A stretch of 64,000 nucleotides of DNA from the NCBI GenBank assembly GCA_025450755.1, contig JANWLR010000042.1, positions 1 through 64,000 of the forward strand. Reading direction: 5' to 3'. Below are positions 50,239 to 59,200 of the stretch, one piece after another. Source of the stretch: Sphingomicrobium sp. (GTDB taxonomy: Bacteria > Pseudomonadota > Alphaproteobacteria > Sphingomonadales > Sphingomonadaceae). Positions within the stretch are counted from its first letter, which is position 1; every line of letters starts with the position of its first letter. The position numbers and the translations under genes are program-made. The notes below the pieces were generated by a model. It had not been told where the DNA came from, made no database searches, and was given only the letters and a program-made list of their open reading frames with translations.

Positions 50239-51636
50239 ATGGCCACGCAGGGAATTGAGCAAGTCACGGAAAACGCCATCCGCGCAGTCGCGCGCGATTG
50301 CGGATCCCTGTCGATGGAGTGCAGCGACGTCGCCGGCTACGTCAAAGGGGTTTCAAGCCGCATCGCCGAGCATATGAAGATGCTCGATCAGCTCGAGGAG
50401 GTCACGACCAGGCTGCTCGGTGATCAGGGGCGAGTGAGCGACTCAACTGACGAAGCGCGGTTGCTGTCCGAGCAGGCGAAGGCCAAGCTCGAAGCAGGGC
50501 GCGAGGCAATCGAAGGCACCATCGATGGCTTCAAGGGCCTGACCGAGCTCGTCGTGCAGCTTGGTGAGCGCATGGCTGGCTTTGCCTCGGCGATGAACCA
50601 GGTCCAGACGGTTTCTTCGACCATCGAGACGATCGCGCGCAAGACCAATATGCTCGCGCTCAACGCGACTATTGAAGCCGCGCGCGCCGGCGATGCCGGC
50701 CGCAGCTTCGCGGTGGTGGCCGCCGAAGTGAAGAAGCTTGCTCACGATACACGCGCCGCAACCAGTCAGATCGCCTCGACGATCGGCGAGCTGACCCGAG
50801 AGGCGAGTGCAGTAACGACCGAAATCAAGACCGGCGTGGAGCGCAGCCGCGCTGCCCAGTCCGGCTTTGGAACGATCGGCGACACAGTCCGGGAAGTCAG
50901 CGAGATCGTCGGCATGGTTGATCGCCAGACGGAAGGCATCGCCCACTCGACGAGCATGATCCAGACGAGCGTCGATCGGGTGAAGGCAGGGCTTACCGAA
51001 TTTGCCGCGGATGCGCGCGAGAATGGCAAAGAGCTGCTCACCGCAGAGAAGCGGCTCGCGCATCTCGAGATGCTCTCGAACACGATGCTCGATACGCTAG
51101 CCAACTCGGGGGCCGAGATTGACGATACGCCGTTCATCCTAAAGGCCCAGGAAACTTGCCGCCAGATCCAGGCCGCGATCGAGCATGCGATCGACGCTGG
51201 CGAGGTCAGCCTCGATGATGTGTTCGACCGCGATTACAAGATCGTCGAGGGCACCAACCCTGTGCAGTATGACGTGCGCTTCAACGAAGCGGCCGACCAT
51301 TTTGTCCGACCGCTGCTCGATCGGACCAAGGGTGGCGATAACCGGATAATCGGTTCGGCGATCGGCGACATGAATGGCTATCTTCCAACCCACCTGACCG
51401 AGCGCAGCCACCCGCAAGGCCCCGATCCGGTCTGGAACGACGAGCATTGCCGCAACAAGCGCATCCTGATCGACGATACGACGCGGATGGCCCTCGCTAG
51501 CGAAAGGCCGGCGACGCTTGCGACCTACCGGATGGAGCTTGGCGACAAATATATTCCGGTGAAGAACGTCTTCGTTCCGCTTTGGATCAAGGGTCGTCGT
51601 TGGGGCAATTTCGAGCTCGCTTACCGCGATGATTGA
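50239..51636 (+). CDS. Soluble methyl-accepting chemotaxis protein
   Basis: A protein of about 465 residues without a transmembrane helix. The first 300 residues are a coiled-coil signalling domain with the highly conserved hairpin tip around [22 protein letters not shown] and [12 protein letters not shown]. The last 150 residues are a separate globular domain of unknown ligand ([18 protein letters not shown]). It should report to CheA/CheW from the cytoplasm. The ATG at 50239 has gggag upstream; a TTG at 50218 is the alternative. No other chemotaxis genes are in the window, so it works in trans. Confidence 0.9.
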   Translation: MATQGIEQVTENAIRAVARDCGSLSMECSDVAGYVKGVSSRIAEHMKMLDQLEEVTTRLLGDQGRVSDSTDEARLLSEQAKAKLEAGREAIEGTIDGFKGLTELVVQLGERMAGFASAMNQVQTVSSTIETIARKTNMLALNATIEAARAGDAGRSFAVVAAEVKKLAHDTRAATSQIASTIGELTREASAVTTEIKTGVERSRAAQSGFGTIGDTVREVSEIVGMVDRQTEGIAHSTSMIQTSVDRVKAGLTEFAADARENGKELLTAEKRLAHLEMLSNTMLDTLANSGAEIDDTPFILKAQETCRQIQAAIEHAIDAGEVSLDDVFDRDYKIVEGTNPVQYDVRFNEAADHFVRPLLDRTKGGDNRIIGSAIGDMNGYLPTHLTERSHPQGPDPVWNDEHCRNKRILIDDTTRMALASERPATLATYRMELGDKYIPVKNVFVPLWIKGRRWGNFELAYRDD

Positions 51637-51791
51637 CGAGCGCAGCACATGTCGCGGGCAGGTGCGAGCACGTCAACGCCGGCCTGAACAGGGTTCCCGA
51701 AAGCTTACCTGCAAATAAACCTCGTCTTTACGCCCTTGCGATACGACGATTCGAACAAGACTTCGCCTGACGACAGGACGAAAGGGGTGGA

Positions 51792-52463
51792 ATGGCAGTT
51801 AACCGGTCCGTCGGCCACAATCCGGTCAGCGTTGCCGAAGCGCAGCTCGCACGTGTCGCGGGCGAAGGATGCGCTCGCCATCCGTACCTCAATGCTTTGC
51901 TGGAAACCTCGGGCCGTCATTCGGGGCGCGATCTTGCAGACGCCGTGCACCTGCTGTGCAGCCTGCATGGCCGCTACCCTGGCCTGATCGAGCTCGCACT
52001 TCAGCGCTGCCCGAAAGGCCCGGTGCAGGATTGGCTCAACCGCGCGTCCGAAGGGTTCGAACGTGAACGCCTCTATGTGGTTCGGTTGACGTCCGCCGTG
52101 GGCCCGCTGCCAAGTACGCCGGGGGCGGCGGAGACCGAAGCGAGCCTCGTTGCCGCTCGCCACGCGCTCGAGACGCTGGCCATGTCGGAGCGTAATGGCT
52201 GCGCGCTTGGAGCGACGACCGCGCTCATCGGTGACTGGTGGCCGATCCGCCGCCTACTCGATCGCGCGGCGGCGCGCGTTGGAACAGAAGCGCCTGCGCC
52301 TTCTCTTCCCGACGAAACATCGGTTGTGGCGATTATCGACCGCGGAGCGGATGCGCCTGCAAGCCAGCGCGCCCTTGCTTTTGGCAGCGAGCAGCTGCTG
52401 CTCCAGCATCGCGCACTCTTCGATCTGCTAGAGGCCCGCGCAGAGGCTCGCGGAGACCTCTAG
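51792..52463 (+). CDS. Hypothetical protein, sphingomonad type
   Basis: A 223-residue protein, largely alpha-helical and without a signal peptide or membrane span. Identifiable segments are AVHLLCSLHGRYPGLIELA, GCALGATTALIGDWWPIR and a C-terminal helix. Aagggg lies 5 bp before the ATG. I do not recognise a characterised family. It is separated from the chemoreceptor by 155 bp and ends 11 bp before the convergent PspC-like gene. Confidence 0.7.
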   Translation: MAVNRSVGHNPVSVAEAQLARVAGEGCARHPYLNALLETSGRHSGRDLADAVHLLCSLHGRYPGLIELALQRCPKGPVQDWLNRASEGFERERLYVVRLTSAVGPLPSTPGAAETEASLVAARHALETLAMSERNGCALGATTALIGDWWPIRRLLDRAAARVGTEAPAPSLPDETSVVAIIDRGADAPASQRALAFGSEQLLLQHRALFDLLEARAEARGDL

Positions 52464-52474
52464 ACAAGCGGACG

Positions 52475-52759
52475 TCAGGCCGCCCGGGCCAGCTCGGTCT
52501 GCTCGTTTTCGGCTTCACGCCGCTCGCTGAGGGCTTCGACCGTCTTCGGCTTCGGGAAGAAGAAGCGCGAAGCCAGGACCAACGCACCCAGCGCCAGATA
52601 AACAGCGATCGAAAGGGTCGGGCTGTAGAGCACGCTCGCTGCGAACGGGATGCGCAGAAAGATCGGATTGAAGCCGAAATCCTCGCCGATCGCTTCGCAT
52701 ACGCCCAAAATATTGTGGGAACGGAGCGGAAGAGCGACCTGATTTTCCTGCGCAGACAT
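52475..52759 (-). CDS. PspC-domain membrane protein
   Basis: A 94-residue protein with the PspC layout: a conserved segment NILGVCEAIGEDFGFNPIFLR, one or two adjoining hydrophobic segments (about 36-66), and a charged tail rich in Glu. PspC in enterobacteria senses envelope stress together with PspB. No other phage-shock genes are next to it. Aggga upstream of the ATG supports the start. Confidence 0.8.
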   Translation of the reverse strand: MSAQENQVALPLRSHNILGVCEAIGEDFGFNPIFLRIPFAASVLYSPTLSIAVYLALGALVLASRFFFPKPKTVEALSERREAENEQTELARAA

Positions 52760-53010
52760 TGTTTTGAACTCCCTGGCAAAATCGTTGCTGATTACTGAGC
52801 AAGAGTTGTGCCAAATTAAAAAACAGTTCTATTTCAGCTGGTTGGAGGCGATACGCAAACTCGACTTGGCAATCTACGCCACGTCTGCAACCAGACAGTT
52901 GGGGGTTTTCACCATATGCTGCAAGTGCGATATTGCGGTGCAGCATTGATATTCGACGAACGGATGCAAACCTAAGTGCGGACGCTGTCCAAAGGGGCCG
53001 AACTGCAGTG

Positions 53011-53424
53011 ATGCGGATCATGATGAAGTCGAAGATCCACCGGGCGACGGTGACTCAAGCCGATCTTAATTATGTGGGCTCGGTCACGCTCGATTCTGCT
53101 CTGATGGAGGCTGCCGACCTGTTGGAAGGCGAGCAGGTAGCAATCGTTGATATCACCAATGGCGCCCGGATCGAGACCTATGTCATCCCGGGACCGCACG
53201 AAAGCGGCCTCATCGGCATCAACGGCGCTGCGGCGCACCTCGTGCACCCGGGCGATCTGATCATCATCATGAGCTACGCTGTCCTCGACGACGCCGAGGC
53301 GCGGTCGCTGAGCCCGACAATTGTCCACGTCAACGGTCAAAATCGCGTGGTGAAAATCGGCAATGACGCAGCCGAGCCGGTTCCTGGTTCCAGCCAGCTC
53401 AGGGGCGATCTGGCGGCGGTCTGA
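53011..53424 (+). CDS. panD: Aspartate 1-decarboxylase
   Basis: A 137-residue pyruvoyl enzyme making beta-alanine for pantothenate and CoA. The self-cleavage site is YVGSVTLD, with Gly23-Ser24 producing the pyruvoyl group on Ser24. Further family landmarks are GARIETYVI and [12 protein letters not shown] placed the start at 53011 by alignment to the E. coli opening (MIRTMLQGKLHR), which leaves a longer upstream frame unused. A 251-bp AT-richer gap without a gene precedes it. Its 3' end overlaps the convergent protease gene by 26 bp. Confidence 0.95.
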   Translation: MRIMMKSKIHRATVTQADLNYVGSVTLDSALMEAADLLEGEQVAIVDITNGARIETYVIPGPHESGLIGINGAAAHLVHPGDLIIIMSYAVLDDAEARSLSPTIVHVNGQNRVVKIGNDAAEPVPGSSQLRGDLAAV

Positions 53425-54628
53425 CGTCCGAACTCACGAGCAGCCTCCACGGCTCGGGAAGGTAATCCGTCGACATATAATAATAGAACAGGCACTGGCC
53501 CGAACTCGCGCGGTTGATGCCTTTGGCAATCCCGAAGGCAATCTCTCCGCTGAACACGGGTCCGCCGCTGTCTCCCGGAACGCAGTTCGGACCCTTCACC
53601 GTCACCCAGGTCGGCGAACAGGGGCCGCCGCACAAATCGCCGGGCGGAGCGTAGTCGGTTAGCTCGACCGTCGCGCAACTGTAGCCGGAGCTTTCGCCAT
53701 AATGGCAGACGAAGTCGCCGGCGCGGGTGCTTGCGACATTGCGCCAGGTTGCGAGCCGCCGGAGCGTTCCGGCGCCTCTGTTTGAATAGAAGAGGGGCAG
53801 GGGCGAATCCGGACTGCCATTGATCTGCACGTCCTGATAGCCGGCCCCCCAGGAGCCGATCATCGGCAGGTTTTCGGTCGTGCCGTCGCGATCGACATAG
53901 GTCAAATCGTCGGGACAGTGAGCCGCAGTGGTAACCGCAGTGGTCTCACCGTTGGTGACCACGTAGGCCGTCGTGCAGAGATTCGGGCGGTCCGTCAGGC
54001 TGCTGAGGCCTTCCACTCGGCCGCCGCCATCCACCGTCATGTTGGATTCGTTGAGATCGTTGAGCACGACCCGCAACGGCACGCCGCTGACTTGCTCCGC
54101 ACGGGCGCGGATCGATGCAGTGCCGAGCTTCTGAGCATCGGTACTCGTAACGAGCAGGACGATTTCGCCGGTCCGTTGATCGTAGCCGGCTCCGCGCGCG
54201 CTCGGAAGGTCGGCACGCAAGTCGATCAGGTGCCTTCGCATGGCGACGACTGCCTGGGCGTGGGTGGCCCTCGCGCCTGTCTTAAAGCTGATGGGCACGC
54301 CTGCGGCGCTGCGGTCGGGGACAGGCTGGTCGCCTGTCAGCAATACGACGATCCGGTACTCGGGCGAATGCTCGATCGAGATCCCGGCAAGCCGGTCCGC
54401 GAATTCCCGGGCAATCGCGTCGGTTGCTGCGACGCTGTCCTGCTGGGCTTTCAGCCGTCGCTGGGCCTCTTCAACGGGCACTCCGAACTGGGCCGCATAT
54501 TGGATTGCATCGTCCGCCAACGCTTCTTGCTGTGTCTGAACCGGCTGTGCGCCTGCACTTCCCGTGGTAAGGGCGAGCGCCGCCGCAAAGGACCACAAAA
54601 TGAACCAGGATCTTGCTGCCGACACCAC
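53399..54628 (-). CDS. Secreted trypsin-like serine protease
   Basis: A 409-residue S1-type protease. A signal peptide spans about residues 1-27 (ending SAGAQ), followed by a propeptide-like region of about 190 residues. The catalytic triad can be placed at His237 (TAAHC), Asp266 (GYQDVQI) and Ser354 (PGDSGGPV), with several cysteines for disulfides. It resembles the streptogrisin group. The GTG start at 54628 overlaps the start region of the divergent msrB gene by 29 bp; GTG at 54625 or TTG at 54598 are alternatives. Expected location is periplasm or outside the cell. Confidence 0.85.
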   Translation of the reverse strand: MVSAARSWFILWSFAAALALTTGSAGAQPVQTQQEALADDAIQYAAQFGVPVEEAQRRLKAQQDSVAATDAIAREFADRLAGISIEHSPEYRIVVLLTGDQPVPDRSAAGVPISFKTGARATHAQAVVAMRRHLIDLRADLPSARGAGYDQRTGEIVLLVTSTDAQKLGTASIRARAEQVSGVPLRVVLNDLNESNMTVDGGGRVEGLSSLTDRPNLCTTAYVVTNGETTAVTTAAHCPDDLTYVDRDGTTENLPMIGSWGAGYQDVQINGSPDSPLPLFYSNRGAGTLRRLATWRNVASTRAGDFVCHYGESSGYSCATVELTDYAPPGDLCGGPCSPTWVTVKGPNCVPGDSGGPVFSGEIAFGIAKGINRASSGQCLFYYYMSTDYLPEPWRLLVSSDVRPPPDRP

Positions 54629-55091
54629 CTTCGACCTTACTCCTCCGACCGAAGATCAGTTCCAGGCGCTTGTCGCCGACCTGACCGACGAAGAAAAGCA
54701 TGTCCTTCTCGAGCATGGCACGGAAGCACCATTTTGCGGCTTATTCCTGAACGAGAAGCGGCCGGGCGTATTCACCTGCCGGCTGTGCGGACTTCCGCTG
54801 TTCCACGGCGGCACCAAGTTCGAGAGCGGAACCGGTTGGCCTAGTTTTACGCAACCGTACTCAACCGATCATCTCAAATATGTCAAAGACAGTAGCTATG
54901 GAATGATCCGCACGGAGATCGTCTGCGGCCGCTGCGGGTCGCACCAGGGACATGTGTTTCCCGACGGGCCGCCGCCGACCGGCGAGCGCTATTGCATCAA
55001 TTCTGTCAGCCTGGCGTTCACCCCTGCAGGCGAGCGACTACCTGACAATCTCGGGCGTGGCGCTCCTGAGGGTGAAATCGTCGAAGGATAA
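54600..55091 (+). CDS. msrB: Peptide-methionine (R)-S-oxide reductase
   Basis: A 163-residue MsrB that repairs oxidised methionine. Zinc ligands are Cys60/Cys63 (CRLC) and Cys109/Cys112 (CGRC). The catalytic Cys132 is in RYCINS. Aagga lies 8 bp before the ATG at 54600, which is preferred to the longer frame from 54564. An htrA-like protease gene starts 8 bp downstream, suggesting a small stress-response operon. The 5' end overlaps that of the divergent secreted protease. Confidence 0.95.
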   Translation: MNQDLAADTTFDLTPPTEDQFQALVADLTDEEKHVLLEHGTEAPFCGLFLNEKRPGVFTCRLCGLPLFHGGTKFESGTGWPSFTQPYSTDHLKYVKDSSYGMIRTEIVCGRCGSHQGHVFPDGPPPTGERYCINSVSLAFTPAGERLPDNLGRGAPEGEIVEG

Positions 55092-55099
55092 CAAGAAGC

Positions 55100-55948
55100 A
55101 TGGCCGACCCGCGTCCCGGCGCCCCAAGAATTCCGATACTCGTGCTGTTCGTGTTCCTGCTGATTGCAGCCGTGGTCGGCGGCGTTGTCGCGCGGATGCT
55201 TCCGGTCGGCGCCGACGAATCCGCGCAGCCCCGAATCCTTGCCGGGCCGGGCGACGACAGCCTGGCGCCGCTGGTCAAGAAGACGGCGCCGGCGGTGGTC
55301 AGCATCGCAACGCTGGTTCCCTCTCCACTCGAACAGAATCCTTTGTACCAAGATCCATTCTTTCGCCGCTATGCTGGGATTCCCGACGCCGCGCTGCAGC
55401 CGACGATGGCCGCTGGCTCCGGGGTGATCATCGACGGCGCCAAGGGTCTGGTCATTACCAATTTCCATGTCGTCCGGAACGCCGAAGCGGTCCAGGTCAC
55501 ACTCAAGGATGGCCGTAAATTCGCTGCGGATCCTGTCGGGCTAGATCCTAACCTCGACCTTGCGGTCTTGAGGATCGGAGCCAAAAACCTGCCGACTTTG
55601 CCGCTCGGCGACAGCAGCAAGCTGCAGGTGGGGGATTATGTCGTCGCCATCGGCAATCCATTCGGGCTTGGCCAGACGGTGACCAGCGGAATCATCAGCG
55701 CGACCGATCGGCCGCTAGGGCAGGGCGATTCGCGTCGATTCATCCAGACCGATGCGCCGATAAATCCGGGCAACTCGGGAGGGGCACTCATCAACCTTCA
55801 TGGTGAGCTCGTCGGAATCAACTCTGCCCTGTTCAGTCCGACTCAAAGCGAGAGCAGCGCCGGCAATGTCGGCATCGGCTTTGCCATTCCGAGCAAGGTT
55901 GTGAAGCAGGTGGTTGCCGAAGCTGAGCGAGCGAAGCTGGCGCAATAG
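55100..55948 (+). CDS. HtrA-type serine protease lacking a PDZ domain
   Basis: A 282-residue membrane-anchored trypsin-like protease. A transmembrane helix lies at about residues 12-32, and the Deg/HtrA catalytic domain has His123 (TNFHVV), Asp153 (LDLAVL) and Ser226 (GNSGGAL). The chain stops right after the protease domain, so the PDZ domain typical of DegP/DegS is absent. It would act in the periplasm on damaged or signalling proteins. It is closely linked to msrB, and tail-to-tail with the TonB-like gene (1-bp gap). Confidence 0.9.
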   Translation: MADPRPGAPRIPILVLFVFLLIAAVVGGVVARMLPVGADESAQPRILAGPGDDSLAPLVKKTAPAVVSIATLVPSPLEQNPLYQDPFFRRYAGIPDAALQPTMAAGSGVIIDGAKGLVITNFHVVRNAEAVQVTLKDGRKFAADPVGLDPNLDLAVLRIGAKNLPTLPLGDSSKLQVGDYVVAIGNPFGLGQTVTSGIISATDRPLGQGDSRRFIQTDAPINPGNSGGALINLHGELVGINSALFSPTQSESSAGNVGIGFAIPSKVVKQVVAEAERAKLAQ

Positions 55949-55949
55949 T

Positions 55950-56699
55950 TCAATCGTCAGCGCCGCTGCCGCTTCTTGAAAAGCTGTAGTCAATGCGGAT
56001 CCGGACCCAGGAGCCGACCAGTTCTCTTCCTCCCTTGCGTGGGGGTCGCACGCGGAACTGCCAAGCGGCCTGCCGGACCGCTGCGGCGAGATGGGATCCG
56101 TGAGGATATTGGTCGAGCTCGATGCAATCGTCGACCCGATCTCCAGCGATCGTCTTGCATTCGACAAGGCCCCAGCCGTCAGGCGGATTGGACGGGAGAT
56201 AGCCCGAGAGCTCCGCATCGGTCGGCTCGCGCGCCCATTCGGCGTTGAAGAGCAGTTCTCCATGCGGACCGCGACCGACTAACTCGCTGTCGCCGGCGCT
56301 GCCTTCGCCGGACGAGGCAATGTTGCGCAGATCGGCCGAGGCGAGTTGGTCGTGGCTCATCTCGATCCACGGCTGGCTCTTCTCGGCTGGAGCGGGCGGA
56401 GTGATCGTCGGTTTCACCGGCAGGATGATCGGCGGCGGCTTAGGCGTCGGCTGATTGATGGCGGTTCGGGTCTGACGGACAACAGCCTTGGTCGTCTCGG
56501 TCGAGGCGGCGCTGTGCGATTCCGGAACCAGGTCGATCGTGATCGCGGTCGATCGCGGCCGCTTGTCTGAAGCGACCACGCCGAGGCCCCACAAGACAAG
56601 CAAAAGCAGGAGGTTGACGCCGAGTGCCAGCGCGAATCCCGACGCACGCCGCTGCAACGGCGTTCTCTCATATGGCAGGGAGAGGCGATAGACTGACAA
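55950..56699 (-). CDS. TonB-like inner-membrane protein
   Basis: A 249-residue protein with the TonB plan: an N-terminal transmembrane helix (about residues 22-43, ALALGVNLLLLLVLWGLGV), a proline- and lysine-rich spacer (about 84-108, TPKPPP and ITPPAPAEKS), and a C-terminal domain (about 130-249) resembling the periplasmic TonB/energy-transducer fold. It lacks the ExbB/ExbD neighbours. It could energise one of the many receptors, including those in this window, but no direct evidence links them. Confidence 0.75.
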   Translation of the reverse strand: MSVYRLSLPYERTPLQRRASGFALALGVNLLLLLVLWGLGVVASDKRPRSTAITIDLVPESHSAASTETTKAVVRQTRTAINQPTPKPPPIILPVKPTITPPAPAEKSQPWIEMSHDQLASADLRNIASSGEGSAGDSELVGRGPHGELLFNAEWAREPTDAELSGYLPSNPPDGWGLVECKTIAGDRVDDCIELDQYPHGSHLAAAVRQAAWQFRVRPPRKGGRELVGSWVRIRIDYSFSRSGSGADD

Positions 56700-56759
56700 A
56701 GCTCAGGATTTCTGCGTCCCGTTCGCGATTGACCTAGCCGAGGCCGAAGTGAACTGAAA

Positions 56760-57332
56760 ATGAAAGCGTTGAGAGTTCACCTTGCCCGCGTTCCCGAGCG
56801 GGCCGACGAACGCCGCGTGGCGCAGATCGTCATCAGAGACGCCCAGGAGAGCGACGCGGAAAGCATCGCTGCCATCTATGCTCACCATGTCCTCACCGGC
56901 ACCGCCTCCTACGATGTAGAGCCGCCTTCCGTCGTCGCCACTCGCGATAAGATCTGGCGCATTACCAAAGCCGGCTGGCCGTTTCTCGTCGCCGAGATCA
57001 ACGGGCAGGTGGCTGGTTATGCCTATGTCACACAGTTCCGCGACCGGCCCGCGTATCGCTACACCGCCGAGGACAGCATCTACGTCGACCCGGATTACAT
57101 GCGCCGCGGAGTCGGCAAGGCGCTGCTCGAGGCGTTGCTGCCCAGTGCCGCCAATTATGGCTTTCGAACGGTGATCGCGGTCGTTGGAGGTGCCGAGCCC
57201 GCCTCGATCGCTCTTCACAAGGCCTGCGGCTTCGACGAGGTTGGACAGCTGAGGCGCGCCGGCTTCAAATTCGGTCGATGGCTCGACAACGTCTACATGC
57301 AGATCGATCTGCGGGAGGCCAACGAAACCTAA
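56760..57332 (+). CDS. GNAT N-acetyltransferase, phosphinothricin-acetyltransferase-like
   Basis: A 190-residue GNAT. The acetyl-CoA loop is YVDPDYMRRGVGKALLEALL, with the family pattern IRDAQESDAESIAAIYAHHV at the N-terminal side and ACGFDEVGQLRRAGFKFGRW near the end. Members of this subfamily acetylate phosphinothricin, methionine sulfone/sulfoximine or related amines. A GTG at 56817 would remove 19 poorly conserved residues and fits the family better, so the real start may be there. It overlaps the convergent small gene by 4 bp. Confidence 0.85.
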   Translation: MKALRVHLARVPERADERRVAQIVIRDAQESDAESIAAIYAHHVLTGTASYDVEPPSVVATRDKIWRITKAGWPFLVAEINGQVAGYAYVTQFRDRPAYRYTAEDSIYVDPDYMRRGVGKALLEALLPSAANYGFRTVIAVVGGAEPASIALHKACGFDEVGQLRRAGFKFGRWLDNVYMQIDLREANET

Positions 57333-57499
57333 TCGTTCGCCGGGGCGCCCGGATGCGGGTCGCTCTCGATCAGCTGCTCATATTTTGCCACAAGATCCAG
57401 GTGCACCGAGCGCACCCAGTCCGATTTCGCAGTCTCGGCGGCCGCGCGCTCAGCGGCGATCCGCGCGAGATAATAGTCCCGGTCAGATTTCCTGGTCAT
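57329..57499 (-). CDS. Small hypothetical protein
   Basis: A 56-residue protein, MTRKSDRDYYLARIAAERAA at the start, Ala/Arg/Glu-rich and helical, ending in EQLIESDPHPGAPAND. Openings of the form RDYYLxR are frequent in short sphingomonad proteins of unknown role (recollection). It is not annotated by length-filtered gene finders but has sound codon use and ends convergent to the GNAT gene (4-bp overlap). Confidence 0.6.
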   Translation of the reverse strand: MTRKSDRDYYLARIAAERAAAETAKSDWVRSVHLDLVAKYEQLIESDPHPGAPAND

Positions 57500-57887
57500 T
57501 GCCCCACCCCGGCGTTACCAAATCAACCGGTCAGCTCTGCGGCTGCCAGAAAAGAGTTAAACACCAACGATTTAGACTGACAAGAACAAAGTTCCTGCTG
57601 TCTCGTATCCATTCAAGAAATTTGCGTCTGTCCGGCAACGACTGGGCAAAACTCGAAGCCCTGCTCGGGCGAGGGGATGGCGCCCGGGGCAGGGCTTCAT
57701 ACTCTGGTCTGCGGCGCCGCCCGAGCTCGCTGAAGACGAGGCGGCGCCGCTGAAGACAGGTTTACGCCCCTCCGATTACCCGCATGTGACCATTATTGGT
57801 TAATGCCGGCCAATCTCCCGATCGTTTCGGCGACGATGCAGGTTGGAACCCCAGTCGGCTCGACGACGTTCAGCCCGCCACCAAACC
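57500..57887. other. Intergenic region with two strong hairpins
   Basis: A 388-bp gap with no credible gene. Hairpin 1 (57655-57698) pairs gaagccctgc with gcagggcttc and, inside, cgggcg with cgcccg, separated only by small bulges. Hairpin 2 (57711-57750) pairs gcggcgccgcc with ggcggcgccgc over an 18-base loop. No T-run follows either, so they are not typical terminators. Possible small RNA or untranslated leader. Confidence 0.45.
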
Positions 57888-58010
57888 ATGGACGACAAGA
57901 CCATCAATCTTTGGCGGCAGATCGAGGATTGCCGGCGTCGCGGCAAGGGCCGCTCGGCAGACCGCTCCAAACCGGCGGCGGTGCCCACCCGCGAGACCGT
58001 CGCCAGCTAG
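57888..58010 (+). CDS. Possible 40-residue basic protein
   Basis: An ATG-started frame MDDKTINLWRQIEDCRRRGK... ending at TAG 58008-58010, strongly basic and rich in Arg. It has good codon composition but no clear ribosome site and no recognised family. Included as a tentative gene only; it lies upstream of the cold-shock gene. Confidence 0.35.
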   Translation: MDDKTINLWRQIEDCRRRGKGRSADRSKPAAVPTRETVAS

Positions 58011-58205
58011 GCTGCACTGGCGGGATTGTCGGCGCTAATCGGGCGCCCGCCCTATCTATTTTCAGCGGGAAGGCGCATATGCGGCGGCGCTATCAGTTGC
58101 GCATTGACGGTCTTGAGGCGCTTAAGCGGGCGTCCTTTTTCCTTCTCCTGCCGCTCCTAGCAAGAAGCGCCCCGGCGATCGGGGCCGCACGAGAGAGAAG
58201 AAAAT

Positions 58206-58457
58206 ATGACTACGGGAACGGTAAAATTCTTCAACGAGAGCAAGGGCTACGGCTTCATCCAGCCGGACGAGGGCGGGCAGGACGCGTTTGTCCACATCAG
58301 CGCGGTTGAGAACAGCGGCATGCGCACGCTGCGCCAGGACCAGCGCGTCACCTACGAGCTTCAGCCTGACCGCCGCGGCAAGATGGCTGCGGTGAACCTC
58401 AAGGCCGCCGATGGTGCGGCACCGGCCACGGACGAAGCGGCAAACGAAAGCGAGTAA
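58206..58457 (+). CDS. Cold-shock domain protein
   Basis: An 83-residue single cold-shock domain protein that binds single-stranded RNA and DNA. RNP1 is KGYGFIQP and RNP2 is AFVHISAV, followed by a short alanine-rich tail. The gap of about 195 bp upstream (58011-58205) would hold its 5' leader, in which cold-shock genes are often regulated; nothing definite is seen there. The next gene follows after 2 bp. Confidence 0.95.
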   Translation: MTTGTVKFFNESKGYGFIQPDEGGQDAFVHISAVENSGMRTLRQDQRVTYELQPDRRGKMAAVNLKAADGAAPATDEAANESE

Positions 58458-58459
58458 GA

Positions 58460-58681
58460 GTGACCCAGCGGATGATCATCCGCAGCTCCAATCTCGAGTT
58501 CTTCCGGGCGCGCGCCGAACAGGCGCACGCCGACGCGGAGGAGGCGACGCTCGACCATGTGCGCGAGCGTTGCCGCCGCTCCGAAGCGGCGTGGCAGGCG
58601 CTCGCCGACCGGGCCGAGCGGAGCGAACGGCTACGTGTGTCGGAGGCGAAGCGAAAGGCTGAAGCCGGCCTCACCAGCTGA
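58460..58681 (+). CDS. Small charged protein downstream of the cold-shock gene
   Basis: A 73-residue, mostly helical protein very rich in Glu, Arg and Ala (NLEFFRARAEQAHADAEEAT). The GTG at 58460 lies 2 bp after the cold-shock stop, so it is probably co-transcribed; the ATG at 58472 would shorten it by four residues. Function unknown. Similar short Arg/Glu-rich helical proteins are common in sphingomonads. Confidence 0.65.
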   Translation: MTQRMIIRSSNLEFFRARAEQAHADAEEATLDHVRERCRRSEAAWQALADRAERSERLRVSEAKRKAEAGLTS

Positions 58682-58803
58682 ATGTCCGCACTTCATGCGG
58701 TCCTAACCACAGTTAGCTTGCCTCCCGTTGGCAATCGGCGTTACTGCCGTTGCTGACGCCAAGGCGCCGAGTTTGCGTTCCTTTCTTGAAAAGGAGACCT
58801 GCG

Positions 58804-59097
58804 ATGAGCCTTCTTGATGGCATCCTCAACCAGGTGTCGGGGAACTCGACGGTCGAGAACCTCGCCGCAAAGGTGGGCTTGAGCCCTGAACAGGTCGAGC
58901 AAGCGGTCGCTGCGCTCGGCCAAGCCCATGCCGCACCCGGAGACACGGTAACGACCGCCGCGCAGCAGACGGGACTTCCGCAGGACAAGCTCCAGGAAAT
59001 CATTGGCCATATCGGCGGCGAGGGTGCGCTCGGGCGCTTCGCCGCGCTTTTGCAGCAGGACGGCGGAGTCCTCGGAGGCATTAGGAACATCCTGTAA
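58804..59097 (+). CDS. DUF937/YidB-like protein
   Basis: A 97-residue protein resembling the YidB/DUF937 family of uncharacterised bacterial proteins. It begins MSLLDGILNQVSG and includes the helical segment GLSPEQVEQAVAALG and GGVLGGIRNIL at its end. Aaggaga 9 bp upstream fixes the ATG at 58804; the longer frame from 58750 lacks a ribosome site. Alone on the strand, with no obvious functional partner. Confidence 0.65.
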   Translation: MSLLDGILNQVSGNSTVENLAAKVGLSPEQVEQAVAALGQAHAAPGDTVTTAAQQTGLPQDKLQEIIGHIGGEGALGRFAALLQQDGGVLGGIRNIL

Positions 59098-59200
59098 CAG
59101 CGTAACAAGTCCCTGTTGTGTATGCGTTTTTCCGGTCTGTCAGTAGCCTGTGGGGTTGCGTCGATTGTGCGGCCTCCCAGTGCCGAGGGAGGAAAGAGCT

